The notes: generated by a model not told the origin, from the letters alone. Shown: positions 28,013 through 36,995, counted from the first letter of the stretch. The stretch is DNA of 64,000 nucleotides from JAMZMI01 sp964353015 (GCA_964353015.1 CAYGUA010000011.1:1-64000), one strand, 5' to 3'. A program made the numbers and translations.

Positions 28013-28777
28013 TTATCTATTTAGCCATTTTTTAAATGCCCCAGAACGCTCCACACTTACGACAACCTCCATGCTTTTTGGTGCTGGTGGTTGCAAATCA
28101 ATTTTTACTCTGCTTTTGGAATACGCAATCATACTTTGTATGGCAGCAAATGAGATAATGAACTTTCGGTTGATTCTAAAAAACTTACTTGTATTCAAAC
28201 TTGATTCAAGATCACCTAGATTATAGGTAATGATGTGCTGGGCGCCTTTCTTGGTCACCAAAAATGTATATCTGTCTTCACTGAAAAAATATGCTACGTC
28301 TTGCTCGGGTATAGACGTAATCCTTTCTCCCAAAGTAACGAGGAAACGTTCCTGAAACTGCTGCTCGACATGAGGTCTTAATACCTGAAGCAATGCCCCC
28401 ATATCAAAATCTCTTTTTTCGCCAGACCAATTTTTGTATTTGGCAATTGCCGCCTTCAGCTCTTCACTGTCGATCGGTTTAAGCAAATAGTCAATGCTAT
28501 TTTCTTTGAATGCTCTTAAGGCATACTGATCATAGGCGGTGGTCAGCACAATGGGTATGTTTTTATTTATTTGTTTGAAAATATCAAAACTCAATCCATC
28601 TCCTAATTCAATATCAGAAAGGATGAGATCAACATCATTGCTGGTTAGCCACTCTATCGAGGATTTTACGCTATCCAGCTTTACAACAACCTGAGCATCA
28701 GGACAAACAAGATCTAACGTTTTGGCCAAATCCTCCGCAGCGAGCGGTTCATCCTCGATTATGGCAATTTTTAACAT
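28013..28777 (-). CDS. LytTR-family response regulator
   Basis: 254 residues. The receiver domain (1-120) has the acidic pocket (IIEDE), phospho-acceptor D55 in LILSDIELGDG and the conserved lysine in YLLKPID. The C-terminal LytTR DNA-binding domain runs about 145-254 (RFLVTLGERITSIPEQDVAYF ... FFRINRKFIISFAAI). It follows the receiver-kinase gene by 32 nt on the same strand, so that kinase is the likely partner. Targets are unknown; egtB lies 70 nt further downstream on the same strand. Confidence 0.93.
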   Translation of the reverse strand: MLKIAIIEDEPLAAEDLAKTLDLVCPDAQVVVKLDSVKSSIEWLTSNDVDLILSDIELGDGLSFDIFKQINKNIPIVLTTAYDQYALRAFKENSIDYLLKPIDSEELKAAIAKYKNWSGEKRDFDMGALLQVLRPHVEQQFQERFLVTLGERITSIPEQDVAYFFSEDRYTFLVTKKGAQHIITYNLGDLESSLNTSKFFRINRKFIISFAAIQSMIAYSKSRVKIDLQPPAPKSMEVVVSVERSGAFKKWLNR

Positions 28778-28809
28778 GAGAGCAGATTTTATTGATAATC
28801 AATATAAAC

Positions 28810-29793
28810 TTAATCTGTCAATAAAGGAATTTTTGAATAGTAATATCCATTTTCAATGTAAAAATCCGGCTTTCTATCTGTCATAAATGAATAGCGTCTG
28901 ATCAAATTTTCATGACCTATACCAGTAGAAACTACATGTTTTCTCGGTTGGTAATTATTTTTAACTACTACCCATCCGTCTTCATTGTATAAAGAAACAA
29001 CAAGTGGTTTTTCGATAGTCGCATTATTGTGCTTGATGGTATTTTCTATTAGGATCTGTAGTGATGCACTTGGGATTTTAAAATCAAGAACTGAATCTGT
29101 GATACCATTCTCAAAGACCAATGCTTTTTGAAACCGGGTATTCTGAAGGTAAAAGTAGTTGATGCTAAATTGGAGTTCATCGCGCAAGATCACCAGATTA
29201 TCCTTGTTGTGCTCAAGCATATATCTGTAAATATTTGCAAGCCGGCTGATAAAGTCTCTGGCTTCCAAATTTTCCGGAACTAATGCCCTCAAAGTATTCA
29301 AGCAATTGAATAGAAAATGTGGATTGACTTGATTTCTAAGACTTTCAAGCTCCGTGATTACCATCTCCTTTTCTTTCCTTTCCGAAAGTAATAGCAACTC
29401 TTTATTGGTTTTACTAAGGCGATAATTCTCAATAGCTCTGCTAATCACGATTTTCATTTCATCATATGTCCAAGGTTTAGAGATATAATAAAATATATGG
29501 CCTTGATTGATCGCTTTGATAACCGTTTCCATATCAGCATAGCCTGTAACTAAAATACGCACAGGATCCAATGATATGTCCATCGCATACTTTAGAAATT
29601 CAATGCCCGTCATTCTGGGCATTCTCTGGTCTGTAAGAATTATGGAAATATCTGGATTCTCTTGCAGAATTTCGAGACCTTCTTTACCTGATCTTGCCGA
29701 TAAAACTTCAAATTCTCTCCTAAATACGGTTGTGAAGTAGTCAATATTGCCTTGCTCATCATCCACATAGAGAATTTTGACTGGATCAGACAT
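28810..29793 (-). CDS. Hybrid: N-terminal receiver fused to LytS-type histidine kinase
   Basis: 327 residues. Residues 1-125 are a receiver domain (YVDDEQGN; D55 in LTDQRMPRMTG; YISKPW). A coiled linker (about 125-155) leads to a His_kinase domain of the LytS/YehU type, with phospho-acceptor H159 in QVNPHFLFNCLNTLR. The ATP-binding N-box is LQILIENTIKHNN. The usual membrane sensor of LytS kinases is absent and a receiver takes its place, so this kinase takes input from phosphorylation or a partner. It lies 6 nt after a 63-aa membrane protein gene and before the LytTR regulator gene. Confidence 0.88.
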   Translation of the reverse strand: MSDPVKILYVDDEQGNIDYFTTVFRREFEVLSARSGKEGLEILQENPDISIILTDQRMPRMTGIEFLKYAMDISLDPVRILVTGYADMETVIKAINQGHIFYYISKPWTYDEMKIVISRAIENYRLSKTNKELLLLSERKEKEMVITELESLRNQVNPHFLFNCLNTLRALVPENLEARDFISRLANIYRYMLEHNKDNLVILRDELQFSINYFYLQNTRFQKALVFENGITDSVLDFKIPSASLQILIENTIKHNNATIEKPLVVSLYNEDGWVVVKNNYQPRKHVVSTGIGHENLIRRYSFMTDRKPDFYIENGYYYSKIPLLTD

Positions 29794-29799
29794 GGGTTA

Positions 29800-29991
29800 T
29801 CAGTTGTGCATCCCTCGTTTGATAATTACAATAAAAATAGAAAAGCCTGAAAGGAAAAGAATGGATGTCATGGTTTTCACAAGCCATTCCGGACTATGTC
29901 CTGTTTCATTGACGATTAATATCAAGACCAACCCTAAAATGGTAAGAAGGATTCCTCCGAAATATGCAATGTTTTTTAGTAGTTGGATCAT
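29800..29991 (-). CDS. Small two-helix membrane protein upstream of receiver-kinase gene
   Basis: 63 residues with two hydrophobic segments (IAYFGGILLTILGLVLILIV and SILFLSGFSIFIVIIK) separated by a polar loop (NETGHSPEWLVKTMT). It starts at ATG 29989-29991 and ends 6 nt before the kinase start, so it is probably co-transcribed. It could serve as a membrane partner of the sensorless kinase, but this is inference from position. Confidence 0.65.
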   Translation of the reverse strand: MIQLLKNIAYFGGILLTILGLVLILIVNETGHSPEWLVKTMTSILFLSGFSIFIVIIKRGMHN

Positions 29992-30224
29992 TTGTCTATA
30001 GTTGATTGTTCAAAAAAGTAACAACTATTTCACAATGGCAAGACATTGAGGGAATTATTGTGAATATTTTCATCTTTTAGTGAAATCTACCCAAGGATTA
30101 CACCTAAGTACGACCTTAGCAAAAAAATTTCATATTTCAGCGCTTCCAAAACTGGATCAAGAAATCATACTCACTTTCATGTATCTACATGATTTTATAT
30201 AGATTTATATAAATTCTAATATCA

Positions 30225-31082
30225 ATGAAGTCACGAACATTCCTATTTACATTGTCAATCTGGCTTGGTTTAAACGTTTTTGGTCAAACTGAATACACAT
30301 ACGAAACCTTTGATGACACACGAATTGTAAATGGTCATTCCATTGAAACGAATGCTGAAGGTGTACTCACCTTTATTATAGCGCATAGGTTTGGCCCGAT
30401 GAACAGTGGCCCGAAATTCCTTTGGGGACTAGATAATGCCACGATGCGAATGGGGTTTGATTATGGTGTCAATAAAAATTTAATGATCGGAATCGGCAGG
30501 AGCTCAATAGATGGTACCATTGACGGATTCGCCAAGTACCGACTACTTAATCAAGCATCCGGAGATAAAAAGGTTCCAATATCAGCTACATTGATGGCTG
30601 GATATGCTATCAAAACCAAGGTTTTCATCGAACCCACACTTGACCTAAATCAAAAATCATCTTATACCACTCAACTCTTATTGGCAAGGCAATTCAATCA
30701 AAAATTCAGTGCCCAATTGATGCCGACATTTGTCCATAGAAATTTAGTCCAGAGCGATGAATCAAATGACATTTTCTCGTTTGGCATTGCGGGTCAATAT
30801 CAATTTCTGAAAAATTGGAGTCTGTCAGCAGAATATTATCTCACACCTAAATCGAGTTTACCTGATGGTAGTGGGGTAAGTGGAGAGTACTTCCAATCTT
30901 TATCGGTTGGAATTCAGGTCGATACCAAGGGCCATGTATTCCAGTTTCACGTCAGCAATAGTGCCGGAATGGTCGAACGAATATTTATTACAGAAACAAA
31001 GGGTGACTGGACTTCTGGCGATATTTATTTCGGCTTTAATATCACCCGGGATTTTAAAGTAAAAGGCAGGAAAATCAGGTAA
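30225..31082 (+). CDS. DUF5777 outer-membrane beta-barrel-like protein
   Basis: 285 residues. A signal peptide (about 1-20, ending VFGQTEY) is followed by amphipathic beta strands. Typical DUF5777 segments are visible: DDTRIVNGHSIETNAEGVL, IIAHRFGPMNSG and LWGLDNATMRMGFDYGVNKN. Family genes often neighbour cytochrome c or oxidase-type genes, as here, where a cytochrome c gene begins 3 nt downstream. The molecular role is unknown. It is probably an outer-membrane protein. Confidence 0.8.
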   Translation: MKSRTFLFTLSIWLGLNVFGQTEYTYETFDDTRIVNGHSIETNAEGVLTFIIAHRFGPMNSGPKFLWGLDNATMRMGFDYGVNKNLMIGIGRSSIDGTIDGFAKYRLLNQASGDKKVPISATLMAGYAIKTKVFIEPTLDLNQKSSYTTQLLLARQFNQKFSAQLMPTFVHRNLVQSDESNDIFSFGIAGQYQFLKNWSLSAEYYLTPKSSLPDGSGVSGEYFQSLSVGIQVDTKGHVFQFHVSNSAGMVERIFITETKGDWTSGDIYFGFNITRDFKVKGRKIR

Positions 31083-31085
31083 ATC

Positions 31086-32090
31086 ATGAGAAAGTCAAAA
31101 ACAATAATCCTGATCGTATTGGTAACATTTACCGCCTTGGCTATGATACAAATTCAAAGCATACCAGGCTGGAATAATGAAACACCAGTATTTGATGTCC
31201 TTGAATCATTTGGTGAAAAAAAGCCAAATCATTTCGTAGAGCTAACACCAGAGAAAATTGCTCGAGGTGAAGATTTAGTCAAATTAGGAAGATCAAAGAA
31301 ACCAAACGGAAAAAAGAGCCCTTACATCAGTAAGTATTACACCTGTACAAGCTGCCACAATCTGCAGCGTGAAGATCCTGATTTGGCAGTTATTGATCAG
31401 GATGCTCGACTCAATTATGCAATCAAAAACAAAATCCCCTATCTACAGGGATCTACTTTTTGGGGAATTGTAAATCGTGAAACCTGGTACAACGATGATT
31501 ATGTGCTAAAATATGGAGATCTGGTTAGGAAAGCAGAGCACAGCCTGAGTGAAAGTGTACAATTATGTGCTGTGGTTTGCTCACAAGGCAGAATGTTAGA
31601 GGATTGGGAATTGGAGAGTATTCTAGCTTATATGTGGAGCCTTCAAATCAAAATGGGTGATCTAAACCTGAATGATCAGGAGGTTAAAAACATGAAATCA
31701 AGTGACTCGGAGCAAAATCTGGCATTGATCAAATCCAAATATCTTTTAAAATCACCTGCTACATTTGTTAATCCACCAGAAGATCCACTGATTGGTTATG
31801 AGCTGACAGGACGACCTGAATTGGGGAAAGCCATTTTCGAATTAGGTTGTCAGCATTGCCACCGACCTGAGGGTGAAAGTGAAGTTGTGTTCAGAAGCAA
31901 TGATCTGACATTAAATTGGCTTGAAAATCACCTGATGGACAAAGGTGATAAATCCATCTATCAGATAATTCGGAAAGGAACCTATGCCGAATATGGACAC
32001 AAAGAATACATGCCGCATTATACGTTAGAAAAAATGTCACATCAACAAGTGGAAGATCTTCGCGCTTTTGTAGTTCAAGGACCATTATAA
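31086..32090 (+). CDS. Di-heme c-type cytochrome
   Basis: 334 residues. An N-terminal hydrophobic segment (residues 5-24) is a signal or anchor. Two CxxCH haem motifs are present: CTSCH at 87-91 and CQHCH at 255-259. Two further cysteines (CAVVC, about 161-165) are not haem motifs. Length and layout fit a periplasmic electron carrier of two cytochrome-c domains. It is encoded 3 nt after the DUF5777 gene and is closed by a bidirectional terminator. Confidence 0.85.
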   Translation: MRKSKTIILIVLVTFTALAMIQIQSIPGWNNETPVFDVLESFGEKKPNHFVELTPEKIARGEDLVKLGRSKKPNGKKSPYISKYYTCTSCHNLQREDPDLAVIDQDARLNYAIKNKIPYLQGSTFWGIVNRETWYNDDYVLKYGDLVRKAEHSLSESVQLCAVVCSQGRMLEDWELESILAYMWSLQIKMGDLNLNDQEVKNMKSSDSEQNLALIKSKYLLKSPATFVNPPEDPLIGYELTGRPELGKAIFELGCQHCHRPEGESEVVFRSNDLTLNWLENHLMDKGDKSIYQIIRKGTYAEYGHKEYMPHYTLEKMSHQQVEDLRAFVVQGPL

Positions 32091-32100
32091 AAGACAGAAT

Positions 32101-32140
32101 AAAAAAGAAGCCCAAATCAATCACTTGATCTGGGCTTCTT
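32101..32140. terminator. Bidirectional terminator between cytochrome and desaturase genes
   Basis: A stem of 10 bp (AAGAAGCCCA at 32105-32114 with 32131-32140), extended by an inner ATCAA/TTGAT pair. An A-tract lies on one side; the plus-strand T-tract is short. It sits between convergent genes. Confidence 0.8.
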
Positions 32141-32166
32141 AAATTCACTCAATATTTTAATCTAAA

Positions 32167-32955
32167 TCAAGCTGCCACTTTGGTTCTTGCGGCCTTTGAC
32201 TCAGGTTTCAATTTAACTTCAGATTTATTTACAATATTGATCACACCGAGCTTATCCAGCACTTTGATCACTTGGTAGGTTGGATCAATTTCGTGCCATC
32301 TCACACCTCCAAAGTTGGCTCTTGAGCCATACTTGTGATGGTTGTTGTGATAGCTCTCTCCCATCATCAAAAAGTCAAAAGGAAGGAAATTTCTGGATGT
32401 ATCACCCACTTCAAAGTTTCTATATCCATAAACGTGGGCAAACCAGTTGATGATTGCTCCGTGGATTGGTGATAGTAGCCACTGAAGTGGCAATAGCAAC
32501 CATAACCACCAAACATCTGCATAAGTAAAATATACCCAGAAATAAGCAACTGCCCATCCTAATCTTGATACCCATGATCTGGCGAAATTATCAAATGCAT
32601 GCCATTGCGGCACACCATCCGTAAATCTTGCATCTACTTCTACTTCTTTATTCGTGATGGTTGAATAAGTCAATTTTGTTTTCCACATCATCTTAAATAA
32701 GTTAAGATCATATTTAGGGGAATGTGGATCTTGTGGCGTATCAGCATAGGCATGGTGCATGCGGTGCATTACTCCATATCCATATGGACTCAGATAATTT
32801 GATCCCTGAAAGATCCAGGTCAACACAAAAAATACTTTCTCAGTAAACCTACTCATGGTAAAAGCTTTGTGAGCGGAATACCTATGAAGGAAAAATGTCT
32901 GAAAAAACAGTGATAAGTACCACTGTGCGATAAAAAAACCAATTATTACTGTCAT
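32167..32955 (-). CDS. Acyl-CoA/acyl-lipid delta-9-type fatty acid desaturase
   Basis: 262 residues with four hydrophobic segments. The three histidine boxes of the stearoyl-CoA desaturase-like group are FLHRYSAH (H24, H29), MHRMHHAYADTPQDPHSP (H64, H67, H68) and ESYHNNHHKYG near residue 205. This introduces a cis double bond in saturated acyl chains for membrane fluidity. The C-terminus is basic (KPESKAARTKVAA). It starts at ATG 32953-32955 and lies downstream of the sigma factor gene, separated by a probable hairpin terminator. Confidence 0.9.
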   Translation of the reverse strand: MTVIIGFFIAQWYLSLFFQTFFLHRYSAHKAFTMSRFTEKVFFVLTWIFQGSNYLSPYGYGVMHRMHHAYADTPQDPHSPKYDLNLFKMMWKTKLTYSTITNKEVEVDARFTDGVPQWHAFDNFARSWVSRLGWAVAYFWVYFTYADVWWLWLLLPLQWLLSPIHGAIINWFAHVYGYRNFEVGDTSRNFLPFDFLMMGESYHNNHHKYGSRANFGGVRWHEIDPTYQVIKVLDKLGVINIVNKSEVKLKPESKAARTKVAA

Positions 32956-32992
32956 TAAACTCTCTTGTTTTTCTTACGGTTGTTATACAATC

Positions 32993-33015
32993 AAAAAAGG
33001 AACCTCTCCTTTCCT
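32993..33015 (-). terminator. Probable terminator after ECF sigma gene
   Basis: Minus-strand stem AGGAA/TTCCT (33011-33015 with 32998-33002) and a purine-rich loop, followed by six T residues. The stem is only 5 bp, so this is a weaker call. Confidence 0.45.
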
Positions 33016-33072
33016 AATATATAGACAAGCTGGAAGTAATCCTGTGACAAAAACAATAAAAAAAATTGGAAT

Positions 33073-33669
33073 TTATTCTTCGCTAGGACCTGTTTCGAAA
33101 ATGCGATCCATCAATTCGTTGAAATCGCCATTTTGAGAAGCCTTATTGATTGCCTGAAAATAAGCTTCAACATCAAAATCAATAGTGAATCTTTCGGCTT
33201 CTTTGCTTAATTTATCTTTAGCCCGGCATACTAGCTGGCGGCAGTGATCCTTCTTCTTGTTGAAGATCTCCTGGAGTTCATCATATTCAAAATCAAATCC
33301 TTCACGCAACAAAAACAAACCGCGTTCAATTGGTCCTAGTTTTTTGTGTAAGACATGTAGCGCAGCAAGCATTTCTTGCTTGATATCGAGATGTGAGAAA
33401 TCAATTTTTTCAAAAAGCTCAGGAAGCTTAACTGAATCCAGATATTCTTTATTTTTTTCCTTGATTGAATTGAGGTGATTGAGGCAATTATTAGTAACAG
33501 AACGAATCAAATAGGCCTTAGTGTTTTCAACCTGACTGGTATCAATGGAAAGGTACTTGAGGAACGTATCCTGAACAATATCTTCGGCATCATGCATGCA
33601 GCCCACCATCTTTCTGGCGATGGTTTGCAGCATTGGCTGATATTGCGCTATGGTCAATGAAGTGTTCAA
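33073..33669 (-). CDS. ECF-type RNA polymerase sigma factor
   Basis: 198 residues, sigma-70 family. Region 2 is clear (LQTIARKMVGCMHDAEDIVQDTFLKYL), with the AED motif near residues 27-29. Region 4 is divergent but helical, in the stretch around GPIERGLFLLREGFDFEYDELQEIFNKKKDHCRQLVCRAKDKL. A C-terminal tail of about 30 residues follows. There is no anti-sigma gene beside it. The start is TTG at 33667-33669; the only in-frame ATG is at residue 13, inside region 2. Confidence 0.82.
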   Translation of the reverse strand: MNTSLTIAQYQPMLQTIARKMVGCMHDAEDIVQDTFLKYLSIDTSQVENTKAYLIRSVTNNCLNHLNSIKEKNKEYLDSVKLPELFEKIDFSHLDIKQEMLAALHVLHKKLGPIERGLFLLREGFDFEYDELQEIFNKKKDHCRQLVCRAKDKLSKEAERFTIDFDVEAYFQAINKASQNGDFNELMDRIFETGPSEE

Positions 33670-33779
33670 TTCAATTTCAATATGTTTGCAAAATTAATAT
33701 AAATATCTATCGATATCTACTTTGTTTATAATCGTCAGAATCATTTTCAAGACAATCTACAATTTCTAACTTCCCTTTG

Positions 33780-34481
33780 ATGATTGACATCATTTATCAG
33801 GATCACGATCTTATTGCTATCAACAAACCACATGGACTTCTTGTTCACCGATCACCTATAGCATGTGATGCCACAGAGTTTGCAGTACAGATACTTCGCG
33901 ATCAGATTGGACAAAGAGTGTATCCTGTTCATAGATTGGATAGAAAAACATCTGGGGTGCTGCTTTTTGCCTTAAATACGGAGGTTGATGTAAACCTGCA
34001 GATGCAATTTCAAGAAAGGAAAGTATCCAAAACCTACCATACTATTTTAAGAGGATACACTGAAGATACAGGCACCATCGACTATCCGCTTAGAAGAGAT
34101 GATGGGAAAATCCAGGAAGCCATCACACACTACGAAACGATTTGCAGAGCGGAAGTGCCCGTACCATTCGGTAAGCATGAAACATCGCGCTATTCACTTG
34201 TAGAGGCCAAACCTGAAACAGGACGAATGCATCAACTCCGTAAACATTTTAAACATATCCTGCATCCAATAATTGGTGACCGGGCGCATGGATGCAATAA
34301 ACAAAATAAATTTTTCAAAGAGACCTGGAACATGACAACAATGATGCTTCATGCGACAGAATTAAGGGTAAATCATCCGAAAACAAATAACGAACTGATT
34401 CTACGAGCCGGTTTACAGGAAGAATTCGAACGCACATTGAAGTTTCTAACATTAAATTTTCCGCCCGTTTTAATTGATTAA
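33780..34481 (+). CDS. truC: tRNA pseudouridine synthase, RluA family (TruC-like)
   Basis: 233 residues. The RluA-family core is present: IYQDHDLIAINKPHGLLVHRS at the N-terminus, the catalytic motif VHRLDRKTSGVLLFAL with its Asp, GRMHQLRKHFKHILHPIIGD and a short C-terminal end. TruC pseudouridylates position 65 of some tRNAs. The short length without an S4 domain supports TruC over RluC/D. An adjacent TTG start 3 nt upstream is less likely than ATG 33780. Confidence 0.87.
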   Translation: MIDIIYQDHDLIAINKPHGLLVHRSPIACDATEFAVQILRDQIGQRVYPVHRLDRKTSGVLLFALNTEVDVNLQMQFQERKVSKTYHTILRGYTEDTGTIDYPLRRDDGKIQEAITHYETICRAEVPVPFGKHETSRYSLVEAKPETGRMHQLRKHFKHILHPIIGDRAHGCNKQNKFFKETWNMTTMMLHATELRVNHPKTNNELILRAGLQEEFERTLKFLTLNFPPVLID

Positions 34482-34522
34482 TTGATTGTTGCCTAATATT
34501 GAGGAAAAATCACCAATCGACC

Positions 34523-34876
34523 ATGATAACCTGCCTGGCAATAGACGATGATCCATTATTCCTAAAGCTGCTGAATGCCTATATCTCAGAGTTTGAGGGT
34601 ATATCTTTGATTGGAAGCTACACAAATCCAATAGACGGAGTGATGGCAATAGTAAAAAGTAAACCTGATGTGCTTCTTTTGGACATAGAAATGCCGTACA
34701 TGAACGGATTTGAAACGATTGGAACGCTCGATAAATTTCCAAAAATCATTGTAATATCAGGTCATCTAAATAACCCTGAACTACCAGATTTTAAAGTAGA
34801 CAAATACATCAGCAAAAGAAATCTTAAAGACGCGGAGATCCTGGAAAAGGCAATTCGTGAAGTTGTGAAAAAGTAA
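34523..34876 (+). CDS. Single-domain response regulator receiver
   Basis: 117 residues, only a receiver domain: CLAIDDDPLFLKLLN, phospho-acceptor Asp in VLLLDIEMPYMNGFE and the conserved Lys in VDKYISKRNLKD. No output domain follows, so it acts by binding partners or in a phosphorelay. The ATG at 34523 fits the domain start; an upstream start at 34499 would add eight residues. No kinase lies next to it. Confidence 0.85.
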   Translation: MITCLAIDDDPLFLKLLNAYISEFEGISLIGSYTNPIDGVMAIVKSKPDVLLLDIEMPYMNGFETIGTLDKFPKIIVISGHLNNPELPDFKVDKYISKRNLKDAEILEKAIREVVKK

Positions 34877-34879
34877 AAA

Positions 34880-35335
34880 CTAAGCCACTATTCTTGATCT
34901 GCCAGCTTCTTCTATGGCGTAGTTCTTAATATCTGCCAGCTTTTTATCTCCGAGTAATGCTAATGAGGTTTTGCTTACTTCAGGCAGCAAGGTGCCTTCA
35001 CTGTCCCACCATTGCACGGCCAGATCTTTGGCTTGTTGCTCATCCACTTCAAACAAGTGAATTTGCGAATCAGATATGATCCAGGCTTTCTCTACAGCGC
35101 TGTATTTTTTGAAAATCATTCCCCGAATATTTGCGGCAGTGGTATCACCTGTTTTGAAATAGGCCTCCGTATAGCTCATTGTATCTGGTTCGGTCATGAT
35201 GTTGTCCCAAAACTTTTTGGAGGAAATAATCTGGGCGGTGGTGACAAGATAGCTGGATTCGCGATCCAGAGGTTGCCTGCTAAGAGAACATTGTGCTTTA
35301 AATTGATTCTTCTTTTTAGTCAGGAATTTGAACAT
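34880..35335 (-). CDS. Hypothetical protein
   Basis: 151 residues, no signal peptide or membrane segment. The basic N-terminus (FKFLTKKKNQFKAQCSLS) includes one cysteine. The rest alternates helix and strand, with a central VEKAWIISDSQIHLFEVDEQ that looks like a beta hairpin. No family is recognised. It ends 4 nt past the receiver gene on the opposite strand. It is plausibly real because its ATG start, length and composition resemble its neighbours. Confidence 0.55.
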   Translation of the reverse strand: MFKFLTKKKNQFKAQCSLSRQPLDRESSYLVTTAQIISSKKFWDNIMTEPDTMSYTEAYFKTGDTTAANIRGMIFKKYSAVEKAWIISDSQIHLFEVDEQQAKDLAVQWWDSEGTLLPEVSKTSLALLGDKKLADIKNYAIEEAGRSRIVA

Positions 35336-35461
35336 TCTATTTTGAGTTTTTGAACGTTATAGTGTACTCTATCTTGTCAGAAAGGTTTCCAATTCTTTGT
35401 TAAAAACATTGAATTGGGGATGAATGGATAAAGAATCAATAGAAAAAGTTAAAATTGAGGT

Positions 35462-36007
35462 ATGCTTAGATCTGTAATACTTACGCTCACAATATTTTCG
35501 TCTACAATAGTCTCCGCCCAACTTGGCAACATCTTTCCAAATTTAGAAGGTGAAAGTCTGGTGCATGGCATGGTCAATATCCCAACTGATCTGCTAGGTA
35601 AATACACATTGGTCGGTCTTGCACTTTCCAAAAAATCAGAAACAGACCTCAAGAGTTGGTTCAACCCTGTTTATCAGCAACTAATTAAAAAGCCTGAAGC
35701 TGGTTCGTTGTTTTCTTTCGGCTATGATGTGAATGTTTATTTCGTACCGATGCTCACTGGCGCAAAGCGACCAGCCTACCAGAAAGTGATGGACAAGGTG
35801 GAAAAGGACGTAGATAAAAAATTACATCCCCATGTGCTTTTTTATAAAGGCAGCCTGGATGATTATAAAAATGCTCTCAAAATAGAAGACAAGGACATCC
35901 CTTATTTTTATTTGTTAGACAAGGAAGGGAAAATCGTGTATGCTACGCGAGGTTCTTATTCTGAAGGAAAACTTCAGAAAATAATCGATCAGCTCCCATT
36001 TGATTAA
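35462..36007 (+). CDS. Secreted thioredoxin-fold protein, ATP10-like
   Basis: 181 residues. A signal peptide (1-19, ending TIVSAQ) is followed by a thioredoxin-like pattern: FPNLEGESLVHGMVNIPTD, TLVGLALSKKSETDLKSWFNP, then IPYFYLLDKEGKIVYATRG near the end. A CxxC is absent, so disulfide exchange is unlikely. The pattern resembles ATP10-type domains, but this is not certain. MurI follows 9 nt later and is possibly co-transcribed. Confidence 0.6.
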   Translation: MLRSVILTLTIFSSTIVSAQLGNIFPNLEGESLVHGMVNIPTDLLGKYTLVGLALSKKSETDLKSWFNPVYQQLIKKPEAGSLFSFGYDVNVYFVPMLTGAKRPAYQKVMDKVEKDVDKKLHPHVLFYKGSLDDYKNALKIEDKDIPYFYLLDKEGKIVYATRGSYSEGKLQKIIDQLPFD

Positions 36008-36016
36008 TTTGTAGCA

Positions 36017-36838
36017 ATGAAACAAGGACCAATAGGCATTTTTGATTCGGGTTATGGTGGGTTGACTGTGATGAATGAAATCGTCCGAGTGCTTCCTGAG
36101 TATGATTACCTCTATTTAGGTGATAATGCCCGGACGCCCTATGGCACAAGATCATTCGAGACGATCTATAAATACACCTTGGAGTGTGTGAAATATCTCT
36201 TTGATAATGGCTGTCACCTTGTGATATTGGCTTGCAATACTGCCTCTGCAAAAGCCCTCCGTACAATCCAGCAAAAAGACCTGATCAGCATAGATCCCAC
36301 TCGTCGGGTGCTTGGAGTAATTCGACCAACCGCTGAAGTACTGGGTAACTATTCCAAAACGGGGGAAGTAGGGATTTTGGGAACCACCGGCACCATAAAC
36401 TCTGAATCTTACATGATAGAAACAGCGAAGTTATTTCCAAATCTTAAAGTATATCAGCAAGCTTGCCCAATGTGGGTGCCGCTTGTGGAAAATGGAGAAT
36501 CGGAAGGAGCTGGAGCAGATTATTTTGTGAAAAAAGAATTGGACAATATTTTGGCTAAATCCGTCAATATCGACACCCTGCTGCTTGCATGTACCCATTA
36601 CCCTCTACTAATCAATAAAATAAAGGCGCATCTTCCGGAAACGATCCAAGTTTTGTCTCAAGGGAAAATTGTGGCTAACAGTCTAAAAGATTATTTGATA
36701 CGACACCCGGAAATGGAATCTAAATGTTCAAAAGGTGGGGAAAGAATATTCTTAACTACAGATTCTACTGCGCTTTTCGATCTTCAAGGTGAAAAATTTT
36801 ACAGAGAAGCCATCCGATCAAGCCATGTGCAATTTTAA
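36017..36838 (+). CDS. murI: Glutamate racemase
   Basis: 273 residues. It converts L- to D-glutamate for peptidoglycan. Signatures are GIFDSGYGGLTV (D10, S11), LYLGDNARTPYG, the first catalytic cysteine in ILACNTAS (C73), and the second in LLLACTHYPLL (C192). Length is normal. The start ATG 36017 lies 9 nt after the preceding stop. Confidence 0.96.
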   Translation: MKQGPIGIFDSGYGGLTVMNEIVRVLPEYDYLYLGDNARTPYGTRSFETIYKYTLECVKYLFDNGCHLVILACNTASAKALRTIQQKDLISIDPTRRVLGVIRPTAEVLGNYSKTGEVGILGTTGTINSESYMIETAKLFPNLKVYQQACPMWVPLVENGESEGAGADYFVKKELDNILAKSVNIDTLLLACTHYPLLINKIKAHLPETIQVLSQGKIVANSLKDYLIRHPEMESKCSKGGERIFLTTDSTALFDLQGEKFYREAIRSSHVQF

Positions 36839-36995
36839 CCTAGGTGCTATAGAAACCAGAAGAATGCTTAATTAGTTGATTCATTTAAAAGAATTAAAAC
36901 ATTGTTTAATGGAGCTACATATCATCAATATTCATAAATGTGAAAATAGTTTGACCTTTAAATTTATATTGAGTTAACATCCTTATTTTCGCATA

